From Methylophilus sp. (GTDB taxonomy: Bacteria; Pseudomonadota; Gammaproteobacteria; Burkholderiales; Methylophilaceae): a DNA stretch of 64,000 nucleotides. The notes under the pieces were generated by a model. That model had not been told where the DNA came from and made no database searches. It worked only from the letters and a program-made list of their open reading frames with translations. Each line of letters opens with the position of its first letter. The stretch's first letter is position 1. The position numbers and the translations under genes are program-made. Shown here piece after piece: positions 55,454 to 64,000 of the stretch. The stretch is taken from the NCBI GenBank assembly GCA_030696695.1, contig JAUYRP010000021.1, positions 1 through 64,000 of the forward strand. Reading direction: 5' to 3'.

Positions 55454-56407
55454 ATGTTTCTTCACACGCGTTTGCGTTGGTTATTGTTTGCTTGTTTGAG
55501 TTTAGTTGCAACGCTGGCGATTGCAGCCGCAGATGTGGCCTATTTACTCACGGCCGCTTCTAAAGGTGACCTTGAGACGGTCAATGCCATGCTCAAAAGT
55601 GGCGTCAACCCGAATACGCAAGATGATGACCATATCAGCGCTTTAATGTACGCAGCGCGTAAAGACCGTGCCGATGTGGCAGCGGCGCTTATCGCAAAAG
55701 GTGCGGATATCAATGCCAAAGACAAAGGTGGTTGGACAGCACTGATGTTCGCCGCCAAAAAGAATAATGTTGCATCGGTACAAGTATTATTGAACAACGG
55801 TGCCGATGCAAAAGTGCGCGACCCATCTGGTTGGAGCGCACTTGGCTTAGCCGCGACTTCTGGATACAGTCAAGTCGTTGATTTAATTATTAAAAGTGGG
55901 ATTGATGCCAACACCAAAAGTGATGATGGAAAACCCGTGCTGATGTACGCTGCCAAAAGCGGCGATATTCCTACCATCACTAGCTTGGTCAACAATGGTG
56001 CCAAGCTAGACACCCAAGACAAGTTAGGTACGACTTCTTTGATGATTGCAGCGCGTGAAGGCCATGCGCCAGCTGTACGCTTTTTATTGGAAAAAGGTGC
56101 AGATGTAGATGAGCAGGATAATTCAAAATGGACCGCGCTGACATGGGCAGTTAAAAAATCGCAAGTGGGAGTTGCCAGTGCGTTAATTGCCAAAGGCGCA
56201 AATGTGAATCACGAAGATTCTGAGGGCACGCCATTGTTGCAGTTGGCCGTTGATGTGAACTCAGCCGAGATGGTGCGACTATTGCTCGACAACAAAGCCG
56301 ATGTGAAGGCGCGCGACCAATATGGTTTGACTGCTTATGTGTACGCACTCAAACGTAAAAATCCTACCATCGTTGAAATGATCAAAAATGCTGGTGGCAA
56401 ATATTAG
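55454..56407 (+). CDS. exported ankyrin-repeat protein
   Basis: 317 residues with a signal peptide (RWLLFACLSLVATLAIA) and about eight ankyrin repeats covering the rest (for example GDLETVNAMLKSGVNPNTQ, DRADVAAALIAKGADINAKD). It lies 11 bases after sucD and 9 before nadE. Periplasmic ankyrin proteins bind partners; none is indicated here. A second, shorter one is at 45.6 kb. Confidence 0.92.
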   Translation: MFLHTRLRWLLFACLSLVATLAIAAADVAYLLTAASKGDLETVNAMLKSGVNPNTQDDDHISALMYAARKDRADVAAALIAKGADINAKDKGGWTALMFAAKKNNVASVQVLLNNGADAKVRDPSGWSALGLAATSGYSQVVDLIIKSGIDANTKSDDGKPVLMYAAKSGDIPTITSLVNNGAKLDTQDKLGTTSLMIAAREGHAPAVRFLLEKGADVDEQDNSKWTALTWAVKKSQVGVASALIAKGANVNHEDSEGTPLLQLAVDVNSAEMVRLLLDNKADVKARDQYGLTAYVYALKRKNPTIVEMIKNAGGKY

Positions 56408-56416
56408 TCACACATC

Positions 56417-58021
56417 ATGAAAATTGCGATTGCTCAACTCAATGCCATGGTGGGTGATATGCATGGCAATGCTAAAAAAATCATCGCCTATGCACATGAG
56501 GCACATGCCGCAGGCGCCAACTTATTGGTCACACCAGAGCTTGCACTATGTGGCTACCCGCCTGAAGATCTACTGTATCGTGATGACTTTATGGTAGCTA
56601 ATCAACGTGCGCTACATGAGATTTGTCACCATATTCCGCCTGATCTCAGTTTACTGGTTGGCCATCCACACAAAAGCAAAGGTGCTTTATTCAATGCAGC
56701 TTCGTTGATTCAACATGGCAAAGTGCAAGCCACCTATCACAAACAAGTATTGCCCAACTACAGCGTGTTTGATGAAGAGCGCTATTTTGAGCCAGGCGAC
56801 ACACCTTTAGTGTTTGCATTGGGCAATCTAAAAATAGGTGTATTGATATGCGCAGATGGCTGGGAAAAGGCACCTGCCATGCGCGCGAAAGAAGCTGGCG
56901 CTGAACTGCTGATTTCGCTGAATGCATCACCGTACCATATGGACAAACTCAACACCCGCTATGAAATATTAGCGGATCGAGTAAAAGAAACTGGTCTCGC
57001 TTTGATTTACACCAATTTGGTGGGTGGGCAAGATGAGTTAGTATTTGACGGTGCTTCATTTGTACTGAACCAACAAGGTCAGGTCTCACAACAGTTACCT
57101 GCGTTTATAGAGCAGCTGAGTTATGTTGAGATCAATAACAAACAACCCGTAACTACTCCGCTTACCCCGCCTTTGAGCCTTGAAGCCACGGTATATCATG
57201 CGCTTACCCTTGGCTTAGCCGATTATGTGAATAAAAATGGCTTCCCCAGTGTGGTCTTAGGTTTATCGGGCGGCATAGACTCGGCTCTTACGCTTGCTAT
57301 TGCAGTGGATGCCTTGGGCGCTGATCGTGTCAAAGTGGTGCTGATGTCCTCAGAATTCACCTCTCATATCAGCGTAGATGATGCTATTGATATGGCCAAA
57401 CGCGTCGGTGTGCATTACAGCATGATTCCTATCAAAACCTTATTTGATACTTTCCGCACAGCGTTAGCGCCAGAATTTGGTGACCGCCCATTTGATACTA
57501 CTGAAGAAAACTTACAAGCACGTATTCGCGGTATGTTGCTAATGGCACTCTCTAACAAGTTTGGCAGCATAGTGCTCACCACAGGCAATAAATCAGAAAT
57601 GGCGGTTGGCTATAGCACCTTATATGGCGATATGGCAGGTGGCTTTTCGTTGCTGAAAGATGTGCCCAAAACCCTAGTGTACAAATTGGCAGCCTACAGA
57701 AATACATTGGCTGAAATTATCCCAGAACGCATCATTACCAGAGCACCCAGCGCAGAATTAAAACCTAACCAAACCGATCAAGACAGCTTGCCGTCATACG
57801 AAGTGTTAGATGCGATTATGCAAGCGTATGTGGAAGAAGACATGAGTCGTCAAGCCATTATGCAATTGGGGTATCATGCCAAAGATGTGATGCGCGTCAC
57901 GCAATTAATTGATAGAAACGAATATAAGCGCAGACAAGCACCCGTGGGCGTGAGAATTACACAAAAAGGCTTTGGCAAAGATAGGCGCTATCCCATTACC
58001 TGCAAGTTAACGTTTGAATAG
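56417..58021 (+). CDS. nadE: glutamine-dependent NAD+ synthetase
   Basis: 534 residues. The N-terminal nitrilase-type glutaminase has its Glu in TPELALCGYPPEDL, its Lys in YHKQVLPNYSVF and its Cys in GVLICADGWE. The synthetase P-loop LGLSGGIDSALTLAI lies near residue 281. It amidates NaAD to NAD and complements the NadB encoded at 28 kb. The PII gene follows after 68 bases. Confidence 0.97.
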   Translation: MKIAIAQLNAMVGDMHGNAKKIIAYAHEAHAAGANLLVTPELALCGYPPEDLLYRDDFMVANQRALHEICHHIPPDLSLLVGHPHKSKGALFNAASLIQHGKVQATYHKQVLPNYSVFDEERYFEPGDTPLVFALGNLKIGVLICADGWEKAPAMRAKEAGAELLISLNASPYHMDKLNTRYEILADRVKETGLALIYTNLVGGQDELVFDGASFVLNQQGQVSQQLPAFIEQLSYVEINNKQPVTTPLTPPLSLEATVYHALTLGLADYVNKNGFPSVVLGLSGGIDSALTLAIAVDALGADRVKVVLMSSEFTSHISVDDAIDMAKRVGVHYSMIPIKTLFDTFRTALAPEFGDRPFDTTEENLQARIRGMLLMALSNKFGSIVLTTGNKSEMAVGYSTLYGDMAGGFSLLKDVPKTLVYKLAAYRNTLAEIIPERIITRAPSAELKPNQTDQDSLPSYEVLDAIMQAYVEEDMSRQAIMQLGYHAKDVMRVTQLIDRNEYKRRQAPVGVRITQKGFGKDRRYPITCKLTFE

Positions 58022-58059
58022 TCATGGGTTAATGAGTAGAATAATTGCGAATGCATTGA

Positions 58060-58428
<369 letters not shown>

Positions 58429-58436
58429 TCGTGTCC

Positions 58437-58515
58437 GTCAAACATGTACGTTGTTGCATGTGCTTGTAGTACCTTGATGTACTGTCTTCGCACATGCGCC
58501 TAGTACCTGTTTGAC
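58437..58515 (+). repeat. palindromic element B, downstream of the PII gene
   Basis: A 79-base structure of nested stems: outer GTCAAACA-t-GTAC with GTAC-c-TGTTTGAC, middle GCATGTGC (58456-58463) with GCACATGC (58490-58497), and inner AGTAC with GTACT around a 6-base loop. Single-stranded blocks ACGTTGTT, ACTGTCTTCGC and GCCTAGT are shared with the element at 63162-63233, and TTGTTG and GTACTGTC with that at 14724-14823. It is the best-preserved of the three. Confidence 0.75.
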
Positions 58516-58549
58516 TTCTTTATCGCACTCTACCTACAAGCTAAAATAA

Positions 58550-58894
58550 ATGAGCGCAACTCTACTTAAAACCATTGTTCTGCTCAGCATTTCAAACTTA
58601 TTCATGCTGTTCGCATGGTATGGCCACCTAAAAAATCTGAATAGCAAACCTTGGATTATTGCGGCTCTAATTAGTTGGGGCATAGCACTGATTGAATATC
58701 TATTTCAAGTACCGGCTAATCGTATTGGCTTCACCCAGTTCAATTTGGCACAACTCAAAATACTGCAAGAAGTGATTACCCTAGCGGTATTTGTCCCCTT
58801 TGCTATTTATTATATGCAACAGCCTATCAAGCTTGATTTTCTATGGGCGGCGCTCTGTTTGATGGGTGCGGTGTATTTTATATTTAGGAATTAA
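58550..58894 (+). CDS. DUF486 family small membrane protein
   Basis: 114 residues with four membrane helices. The family pattern is clear: LFMLFAWYGHLK near residue 18, WGIALIEYLFQVPANRIGF near 44 and LKILQEVITLAVFVPFAIYY near 73. It resembles small DMT-type transporters; the substrate is unknown. It converges with kdsB, 3 bases apart. Confidence 0.9.
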   Translation: MSATLLKTIVLLSISNLFMLFAWYGHLKNLNSKPWIIAALISWGIALIEYLFQVPANRIGFTQFNLAQLKILQEVITLAVFVPFAIYYMQQPIKLDFLWAALCLMGAVYFIFRN

Positions 58895-58897
58895 AGC

Positions 58898-59632
58898 TTA
58901 TCCAAATAAGCTCCGCACGTAATCCAAATCCTCTTGCGTATCCACTCCACTGGCGGGTGCGTGCTGTGTCACAGTCACCCCAATTTTAAAACCATGATGC
59001 AACACCCGTAACTGCTCCAAACTTTCGATTTTCTCTAGCGCGGTGACTGATAAATCTGCATATTGCTTTAAAAATCCCACTCGATAAGCATAAATGCCAA
59101 CATGGCGAAACGCTTGAATACGCTGCTTGTATTGGTCATCGCGCGGATACGGAATTGGCGCACGACTAAAATATAAGGCATTGCCTTTGTGATCAGTCAC
59201 AACTTTCACAATATTGGGGTTTAAAAACGCCCCTTCATCGTGGATAGGGTGACAAGCGGTGGCCATGACCGCTTCAGTATTGCTTACCAGATGTTCTGCC
59301 ACTTCATTGATTAACGCTGGGTCAATCAAAGGCTCATCCCCTTGCACATTGACTACAATCGCATCATCAGGCCAGCCCATCGCCTCTACTACTTCAGCAA
59401 TACGATCGGTGCCTGATACGTGCGAGATACGTGTCATGACGGCTTGTTTGCGATGCGCTTGTGCGACTTCGATGATTTTTTCAAAATCAGTGGCAATCAC
59501 AATCTCTTCTGCATCACTTTTTTCGGCTTGCTCTACCACACGAATGACCATGGGTTTACCAGCAATATCTAACAAAGGCTTTCCAGGCAAACGCGTACTG
59601 GCATAACGCGCGGGAATCACAACTTTAAACAT
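58898..59632 (-). CDS. kdsB: 3-deoxy-manno-octulosonate cytidylyltransferase
   Basis: 244 residues. It activates Kdo with CTP for lipopolysaccharide. The nucleotide-binding VIPARYASTRLPGKPL at the start and NVQGDEPLIDPALI near residue 95 are diagnostic. It is last in the msbA-lpxK-Trm112-kdsB envelope run. Confidence 0.97.
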   Translation of the reverse strand: MFKVVIPARYASTRLPGKPLLDIAGKPMVIRVVEQAEKSDAEEIVIATDFEKIIEVAQAHRKQAVMTRISHVSGTDRIAEVVEAMGWPDDAIVVNVQGDEPLIDPALINEVAEHLVSNTEAVMATACHPIHDEGAFLNPNIVKVVTDHKGNALYFSRAPIPYPRDDQYKQRIQAFRHVGIYAYRVGFLKQYADLSVTALEKIESLEQLRVLHHGFKIGVTVTQHAPASGVDTQEDLDYVRSLFG

Positions 59633-59658
59633 GAGGTCAGTTTACCAATCAGGCTGGA

Positions 59659-59844
59659 TTAATCTTCTAGATATTCTTTTTCTTCTAATTTACGTGCTTC
59701 GTCTTCCAGCATCACAGGAATACCATCACGCACTGGGTAGGCTAAACGCGCTGCTTTAGAAACCAACTCGTTGCTGGCTTTATTGTAAATCAGCGGGCCT
59801 TTGGTCACAGGGCACACCAAAATTTGCAGTAATTTCGAATCCAT
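59659..59844 (-). CDS. Trm112 family protein (YcaR type)
   Basis: 61 residues. [21 protein letters not shown] and [11 protein letters not shown] match the family. Only one cysteine remains of the zinc-ribbon pair. Its start overlaps the lpxK stop by one base. The gene is usually found between lpxK and kdsB, as here; its bacterial role is unclear. Confidence 0.93.
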   Translation of the reverse strand: MDSKLLQILVCPVTKGPLIYNKASNELVSKAARLAYPVRDGIPVMLEDEARKLEEKEYLED

Positions 59845-60860
59845 TATCTATCCTTTGTAGCAAGTTGTTTTAGTGATTGTATGACGGCCGTGTGGAACGG
59901 TGGTAAATTTTCTGCGAACAGCTCTGCCTGTATGGGTAGATACCAAGCGTCATGCAATGGTAGCGACTGGCATTTCACCGCATCTTTTTCTGTCATCAAT
60001 ATTGTCTCGTGTTGGACATCTGTAAAATCTTCAAGTTTAAATGGGTGATGATCTGGAAATGTACGCGTATTAAAACGTAAACCCAATGTCGTGAGCGACT
60101 TAAAAAAACGCTCTGGATGACCAATCGCTGCAAATGCATAGACCACTCTATCTTTAAAAAACATGGCGGAGTGTGATTGCTGTTCATTTAGAGAGTGAAA
60201 AATATCGCCCTTGACCCGCATTTGATATGCGCTTAGCGCATCATCCTTTAAAAGTAATGGTGCTTCACCACTATTGACCACCATGTTTACAGATTGCAAG
60301 CGAGACACCTGCTCTCGCAAGGGGCCTGCTGGTAATAAGCATTGATTCCCCAGTGCTTGTTTATTCACCAGTACAATTTCAATATCACGCTGTAATCGCA
60401 AGTGTTGTAAACCATCGTCACTGACGATCACATTGCAATTCTGGTAACTATTTAATAATGCTTGCCCCGCAGCTACGCGGTCAGGGTTCACAGAAACAGG
60501 CACACCGGCCCGTCTCGCCATCAGTACTGGCTCATCCCCCATCAATGCAGGTGCACTATCAGCAGTTACCAACCCTATTTGCTTGCCGCCATAGCCACGG
60601 CTGATAATGCCAGGGGTGTAACCCGCCGCTTTGAGTTGCTCTACCAAGTAAATCACCAATGGTGTTTTACCGGTTCCACCCACCGTGATATTACCTACTA
60701 CAATGACGGGGACAGCGAGCCGGTGCGAAGGAAGAATATTGAAACGATAAAGTAAACGCCTACCAAATGAGAGCGCGGCAAACAACCAAGAAAGCGGCAG
60801 CAACAGATAATGTGCGAAGCGTTTTGATTGCCATTGTTGTTGAAGCCAGTTTTCTATCAC
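59844..60860 (-). CDS. lpxK: tetraacyldisaccharide 4'-kinase
   Basis: 338 residues. It phosphorylates the lipid A precursor at the inner membrane. A short N-terminal membrane helix is followed by the P-loop [18 protein letters not shown] near residue 54 and by [16 protein letters not shown] near 145. It lies 5 bases after msbA. Confidence 0.96.
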   Translation of the reverse strand: MIENWLQQQWQSKRFAHYLLLPLSWLFAALSFGRRLLYRFNILPSHRLAVPVIVVGNITVGGTGKTPLVIYLVEQLKAAGYTPGIISRGYGGKQIGLVTADSAPALMGDEPVLMARRAGVPVSVNPDRVAAGQALLNSYQNCNVIVSDDGLQHLRLQRDIEIVLVNKQALGNQCLLPAGPLREQVSRLQSVNMVVNSGEAPLLLKDDALSAYQMRVKGDIFHSLNEQQSHSAMFFKDRVVYAFAAIGHPERFFKSLTTLGLRFNTRTFPDHHPFKLEDFTDVQHETILMTEKDAVKCQSLPLHDAWYLPIQAELFAENLPPFHTAVIQSLKQLATKDR

Positions 60861-60865
60861 GATGG

Positions 60866-62620
60866 TTAGGTGTCAAACTCTTTGTAGTAAAGCTTGCTGT
60901 AATAGCCGTTTTGCGCAAGCAATGTTTGATGTGAACCAGACTCGACAATACGCCCATGGTCCATCACTAAAATTCGGTCAGCATTTTCAATGGTACTCAA
61001 ACGATGTGCAATCACCAAGGTAGTACGACCTTGCATTAAGGTATCTAACGCTGCCTGTACATGTTGTTCCGACTCACCATCCAACGCCGAGGTTGCTTCA
61101 TCTAATAACAAAATGGGTGCATTTTTAAGGATAGCGCGTGCAATCGCGATTCGCTGCTTTTGGCCACCAGATAAGCGCACACCACGATCACCGATCTCAT
61201 TTTGCAAACCATCGGGCATTTGCTGAATAAAGTCCCATGCGTGTGCTGCTTTTGCAGCGGCAATTACATCAGACTCGCTGGCGTTTCTCAACACCCCATA
61301 AGCGATATTATTAAAAATAGTGTCATTGAATAACACAATATCTTGACTCACTAGCGAGTACTGCGAGCGGAGATTACGCAGCTCTAATGCTCGAATATCT
61401 ATACCATCTAGCAAAATCATGCCTTGCTGTAACTCATAAAATCTAGGTAGCAAATTCACCAATGTGGTTTTTCCGCTGCCTGAGCGACCAACCAATGCCA
61501 CTTTCTCACCTGGTTGGATGGTAAAACTCAAATGATCAATCGCAAGCCTTTTGGCATTTTCATAACGAATGGATACGCTTTTAAATTCTATTTCACCACG
61601 CGCACGTGCAATCAACTTATCACCCTCATTCATTTCATGTGGGCTATCAATTAAATCAAACACACTTTGCGCTGCGGCTAAACCAATTTGCAAGTCTTCA
61701 TTGGCAGCCGCGATGTGTTTAATCGGCGCAATCATCATCAGTAACGCACCGACAAATGCTGCAAACTCCCCTACTGTAAATTGACCCATCGCGTAATACA
61801 CCACCAACATTAACGCCAAGGCAGCTAGAATTTCAATCACAAAACTACTCAAACCAGCGATACGTGTGGACCGTAATTCAAACTGCGCATTTTTATTGAC
61901 CACATGACTGAAACGATCGATTTCATAGGGCTCAGCGCCAAATATTTTAACGATACGTTGACCAGCAATGGCTTCCTCAGCACTTTTGGTAATTTCACCT
62001 ACGCCCTGTTGCACTTTTTTTGCATTAGCACGTAATTTTGGCGTCATTTTGCTTAAGTAGAACGCCATAAAAGGCGTAACAGTGGCAAACACTAGAGTCA
62101 AACGCCAATCTAAATACAGCATATAACCAACCAAGCCTATCACGGTCAGCACATCACGCACTACATTGAGAGCAGAGCGTGTGGTCACCGAAGATAAACG
62201 TTCAACGTCATAGGTCAGCTTTGACACCAGTAACCCTGTTGAACTCGCATCGAAGAAGTTTACGGGTAGCTGCATGAGTTTTTCAAATGCCTGCACTCTT
62301 AATTGCGCCACTACTCTTCTTGCCACAATTTTTAAGCTATAGACGGAAGCGAAACCAGAGAATGCGCGGACAGTCATCAACGCAAACAGCATGATAGGCA
62401 AGACCCAAACTTGATCAGGGGCTTGTTTAACAAACCCTTCATCCGTGACTTTTTTGATGATGGCCAAAAAGGCCGTGTTACTACCTGAAAGGATTACCGT
62501 AGCGAGGATAGTGATAAGAAAATATATCTTGTGCTGCCATGCATATCGGAACAAACGCAAATACAACGCTTTTGCATTTGCGATATGCGGTAAATCCTGC
62601 TTATTTTTATGTCGTGCCAT
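60866..62620 (-). CDS. msbA: lipid A export ATP-binding/permease protein
   Basis: 584 residues. It is a half-size ABC exporter that flips lipid A-core across the inner membrane. Six membrane helices precede the ATPase: Walker A VGRSGSGKTTLV, signature LSGGQKQRIAIARA, Walker B ILLLDEATSALD and switch AHRLST. The lpxK neighbour supports the lipid A role. Confidence 0.95.
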   Translation of the reverse strand: MARHKNKQDLPHIANAKALYLRLFRYAWQHKIYFLITILATVILSGSNTAFLAIIKKVTDEGFVKQAPDQVWVLPIMLFALMTVRAFSGFASVYSLKIVARRVVAQLRVQAFEKLMQLPVNFFDASSTGLLVSKLTYDVERLSSVTTRSALNVVRDVLTVIGLVGYMLYLDWRLTLVFATVTPFMAFYLSKMTPKLRANAKKVQQGVGEITKSAEEAIAGQRIVKIFGAEPYEIDRFSHVVNKNAQFELRSTRIAGLSSFVIEILAALALMLVVYYAMGQFTVGEFAAFVGALLMMIAPIKHIAAANEDLQIGLAAAQSVFDLIDSPHEMNEGDKLIARARGEIEFKSVSIRYENAKRLAIDHLSFTIQPGEKVALVGRSGSGKTTLVNLLPRFYELQQGMILLDGIDIRALELRNLRSQYSLVSQDIVLFNDTIFNNIAYGVLRNASESDVIAAAKAAHAWDFIQQMPDGLQNEIGDRGVRLSGGQKQRIAIARAILKNAPILLLDEATSALDGESEQHVQAALDTLMQGRTTLVIAHRLSTIENADRILVMDHGRIVESGSHQTLLAQNGYYSKLYYKEFDT

Positions 62621-62679
62621 GGTACTTAGTTATGCTTCCAATGATTGTCGATGAAGCTAACCATCAAGAACGGCTGATA

Positions 62680-63102
62680 TTAAGAGCCCGAGTTCACCTG
62701 TGTTGCAAAGGTAATATGGGTAAAGTTGGCCAGACGTGACGCCTCCATAACATTAATCACTGATTGATGCGTCGCTTTTGCGTCTGCATTGATAATGATG
62801 GTTGGGTCTTTGCCTTCGCCTACCGCTTTTACCAAAGCTGAGGAAATTGCGGTGACGCTCTCGCCATTCACCGCACTACCGTTAATCATGTAACGCCCGG
62901 TCGCATCTACTTCCACCGTAATGGTCAGTGGCTTTTCTTGTGGCGCATTTGCTTCAGCTGTTGGCAAATTAATTTGTAATTCGCTAGTACGTGAGAACGT
63001 AGCACTCACGATTAAGAAGATAATAATGACCAACAACACGTCGATAAGCGGAATAAAGTTTATCTCTAGTTCCTCGTGTTTTTTACCACGCTGAAAATTC
63101 AT
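62680..63102 (-). CDS. exbD: ExbD/TolR family biopolymer transport protein
   Basis: 140 residues. A basic N-terminus (MNFQRGKKHEELEINFIPL) is followed by one membrane helix with the proton-path Asp (PLIDVLLVIIIFLIVSATF, Asp near residue 20) and a periplasmic domain. It pairs with the upstream ExbB to drive TonB- or Tol-type energy transfer. No tonB is in the window. Confidence 0.95.
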   Translation of the reverse strand: MNFQRGKKHEELEINFIPLIDVLLVIIIFLIVSATFSRTSELQINLPTAEANAPQEKPLTITVEVDATGRYMINGSAVNGESVTAISSALVKAVGEGKDPTIIINADAKATHQSVINVMEASRLANFTHITFATQVNSGS

Positions 63103-63161
63103 GAGTTTCCTCTTAGCACTTTTTAATATTTAAATAACTGATTGAATAAATGGGGGATATT

Positions 63162-63233
63162 GCGTTTTAACTAGGCACTTGAGCGCAGACAGTGCATTCA
63201 GTACGGCTAGCGAAAGTAACAACGTTAAAACGC
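63162..63233 (-). repeat. palindromic element C, between exbB and exbD
   Basis: A 72-base structure whose ends GCGTTTTAAC (63162-63171) and GTTAAAACGC (63224-63233) pair perfectly. On the minus strand it has ACGTTGTT, ACTGTCTGCGC and GCCTAGT in the same order as the element at 58437-58515, but with different stem sequences. Inner pairing (ACTT/AAGT, GCACT/AGTGC alternatives) is less clear than in element B. It begins 11 bases after the exbB stop. Confidence 0.65.
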
Positions 63234-63244
63234 GATAGACGCAT

Positions 63245-63850
63245 TTATTTGCGATCACCGTGGATAATCTCCACTAACTTAATCGCCTGCTGCTCCATGT
63301 CCACCAAAAATCCATCTACCTTGCTACGGAAATAACGGTAAGTAATCATCGCTGGCACAGCCACCACAATCCCTGCGGCTGTGTTATACAACGCAACAGA
63401 AATACCACGTGCAAATTGGGCAACATCGTGGCCGCTATTGGTAAATGAGCCGAATAATTCCACCATACCAATCACAGTACCTAGCAAACCTAACAATGGC
63501 GCGACTGTTGCGATGGTGCCGAGGGTCGGTAAATAGCGCTCTAACTTATGCGCCACAGCACGACCCGTTTCTTCGATGGCTTCTTTAGTGATTTCACGCG
63601 AGTTTTTTGAATTGGCTAATGCACTTGCAAACACCTCACCTAACAAGGAGTGCGCCTCTAGCTTGGCTAAGGTTTCTTTGGTAATACCACCTTGTCCTAG
63701 CCACCTTTGTACTTCTGGCAATAGATTACTTGGCGCAACCACTTCGCTGCGTAATGACCAGGCACGCTCACCAATGATGGCTAATGCGATAACCGAGGCG
63801 ATAATAAGTGGCCAAATCGGCCAACCAGCAGCAATAATAATTTCCCACAC
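63245..63850 (-). CDS. exbB: MotA/TolQ/ExbB proton channel family protein
   Basis: 201 residues from a GTG at 63850, chosen because a perfect AAGGAG lies 7 bases upstream and the protein then begins MWEIIIAAGWPIWPLII at the first membrane helix; a longer frame would add 20 unlike residues. Three membrane helices and the GLLGTVIGMVELF and GISVALYNTAAGIVVAVPAM segments are typical. It works with exbD, 142 bases downstream. Confidence 0.94.
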   Translation of the reverse strand: MWEIIIAAGWPIWPLIIASVIALAIIGERAWSLRSEVVAPSNLLPEVQRWLGQGGITKETLAKLEAHSLLGEVFASALANSKNSREITKEAIEETGRAVAHKLERYLPTLGTIATVAPLLGLLGTVIGMVELFGSFTNSGHDVAQFARGISVALYNTAAGIVVAVPAMITYRYFRSKVDGFLVDMEQQAIKLVEIIHGDRK

Positions 63851-63938
63851 AGTAAAACTCCTTCGTTTAAAAACTACCGCTACTTTAGCGTTAAGTGCTG
63901 TTTTCAGCAAGTTTAAGTCAGCATTTTGGCATAATTAA

Positions 63939-64000
63939 TCATGGGTAGCGGTCATGCCAATATTTGGGATTAGCCTTGCGCCAAGCAATAGGCACAAGCG
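63939..64000 (-). CDS. C-terminal end of an upstream gene, possibly comEC
   Basis: The minus strand is open from the window edge to a TGA at 63941-63939, giving 19 residues that end YWHDRYP. This is too short to identify. ComEC/Rec2, the DNA-uptake channel, often lies upstream of exbB-exbD in betaproteobacteria, which is the only basis for the suggestion. Confidence 0.3.
   Translation of the reverse strand, partial: LVPIAWRKANPKYWHDRYP

Noticed and set aside
63851-63910. Upstream start for exbB
   Set aside because: A GTG at 63850 has a perfect AAGGAG at ideal spacing and gives the family N-terminus; the extension is unlike ExbB and would place the ribosome site inside the gene.

Overview
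The window looks like a chromosomal segment of a betaproteobacterium, most likely of the family Methylophilaceae (Methylotenera/Methylophilus-like). This is inferred from moderately low GC content, from gene orders typical of betaproteobacteria (rpoE-rseA-rseB-rseC-mucD, lepA-lepB-DUF4845-rnc-era-recO-pdxJ-acpS, trpS-scpA-scpB, yciB-yciI-bolA-ppiC, exbB-exbD-msbA-lpxK-Trm112-kdsB) and from the overall protein character. No database search was possible. There are no insertion sequences, prophage genes, CRISPR arrays or obvious islands; nearly everything is housekeeping.

Layout. 1-425: an initiator tRNA (minus strand) with a strong promoter, followed downstream by a boxA-like leader, so a ribosomal RNA operon probably starts just left of the window. 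0.4-14.6 kb: DUF4197 protein, glycogen phosphorylase, HtpG, a polyphosphate block (ppx on plus; sixA and ppk on minus, with a Pho box before ppk), a bacterial (6-4)-type photolyase coupled to a small DUF2256 protein, then tcdA, acpS and pdxJ. 14.6-27.9 kb: recO, era, rnc, lepB, lepA and the sigma-E cluster, interrupted by a plus-strand gene for a very repetitive AsmA-like membrane protein. 28-38 kb: nadB, a nuclease, slyD, scpAB, trpS, an M50 protease, a YciO protein, a PHP phosphatase, yciB, yciI, bolA and a parvulin. 38.4-45.6 kb: feoAB behind a Fur-box-like site, a glycosyltransferase, purL. 45.6-51.5 kb: a plus-strand run of exported proteins: ankyrin protein, monoheme cytochrome c, flavocytochrome c flavoprotein (FccB type), a sorbosone-dehydrogenase-like propeller, an unknown protein, an SMP-30-like propeller, then a DUF455 ferritin-like protein. 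51.5-58.9 kb: serB, a membrane cytochrome, sucCD, a second ankyrin protein, nadE, a PII protein and a DUF486 protein. 58.9-64 kb: envelope genes kdsB, Trm112, lpxK, msbA, exbD, exbB and the probable tail of comEC.

The strongest unusual signals are: (1) three related palindromic elements (14724-14823, 58437-58515, 63162-63233), each just after the stop codon of a gene and in that gene's orientation, sharing short conserved blocks while their stems differ in compensating ways; (2) a terminator-like hairpin whose loop holds the start codon of the cytochrome c gene at 46.2 kb; (3) the exported redox/propeller cluster itself; (4) the AsmA-like protein with about 175 residues of Ala/Lys/Glu repeats placed before its membrane segment; (5) a 4-base stop/start overlap coupling DUF2256 to the photolyase.
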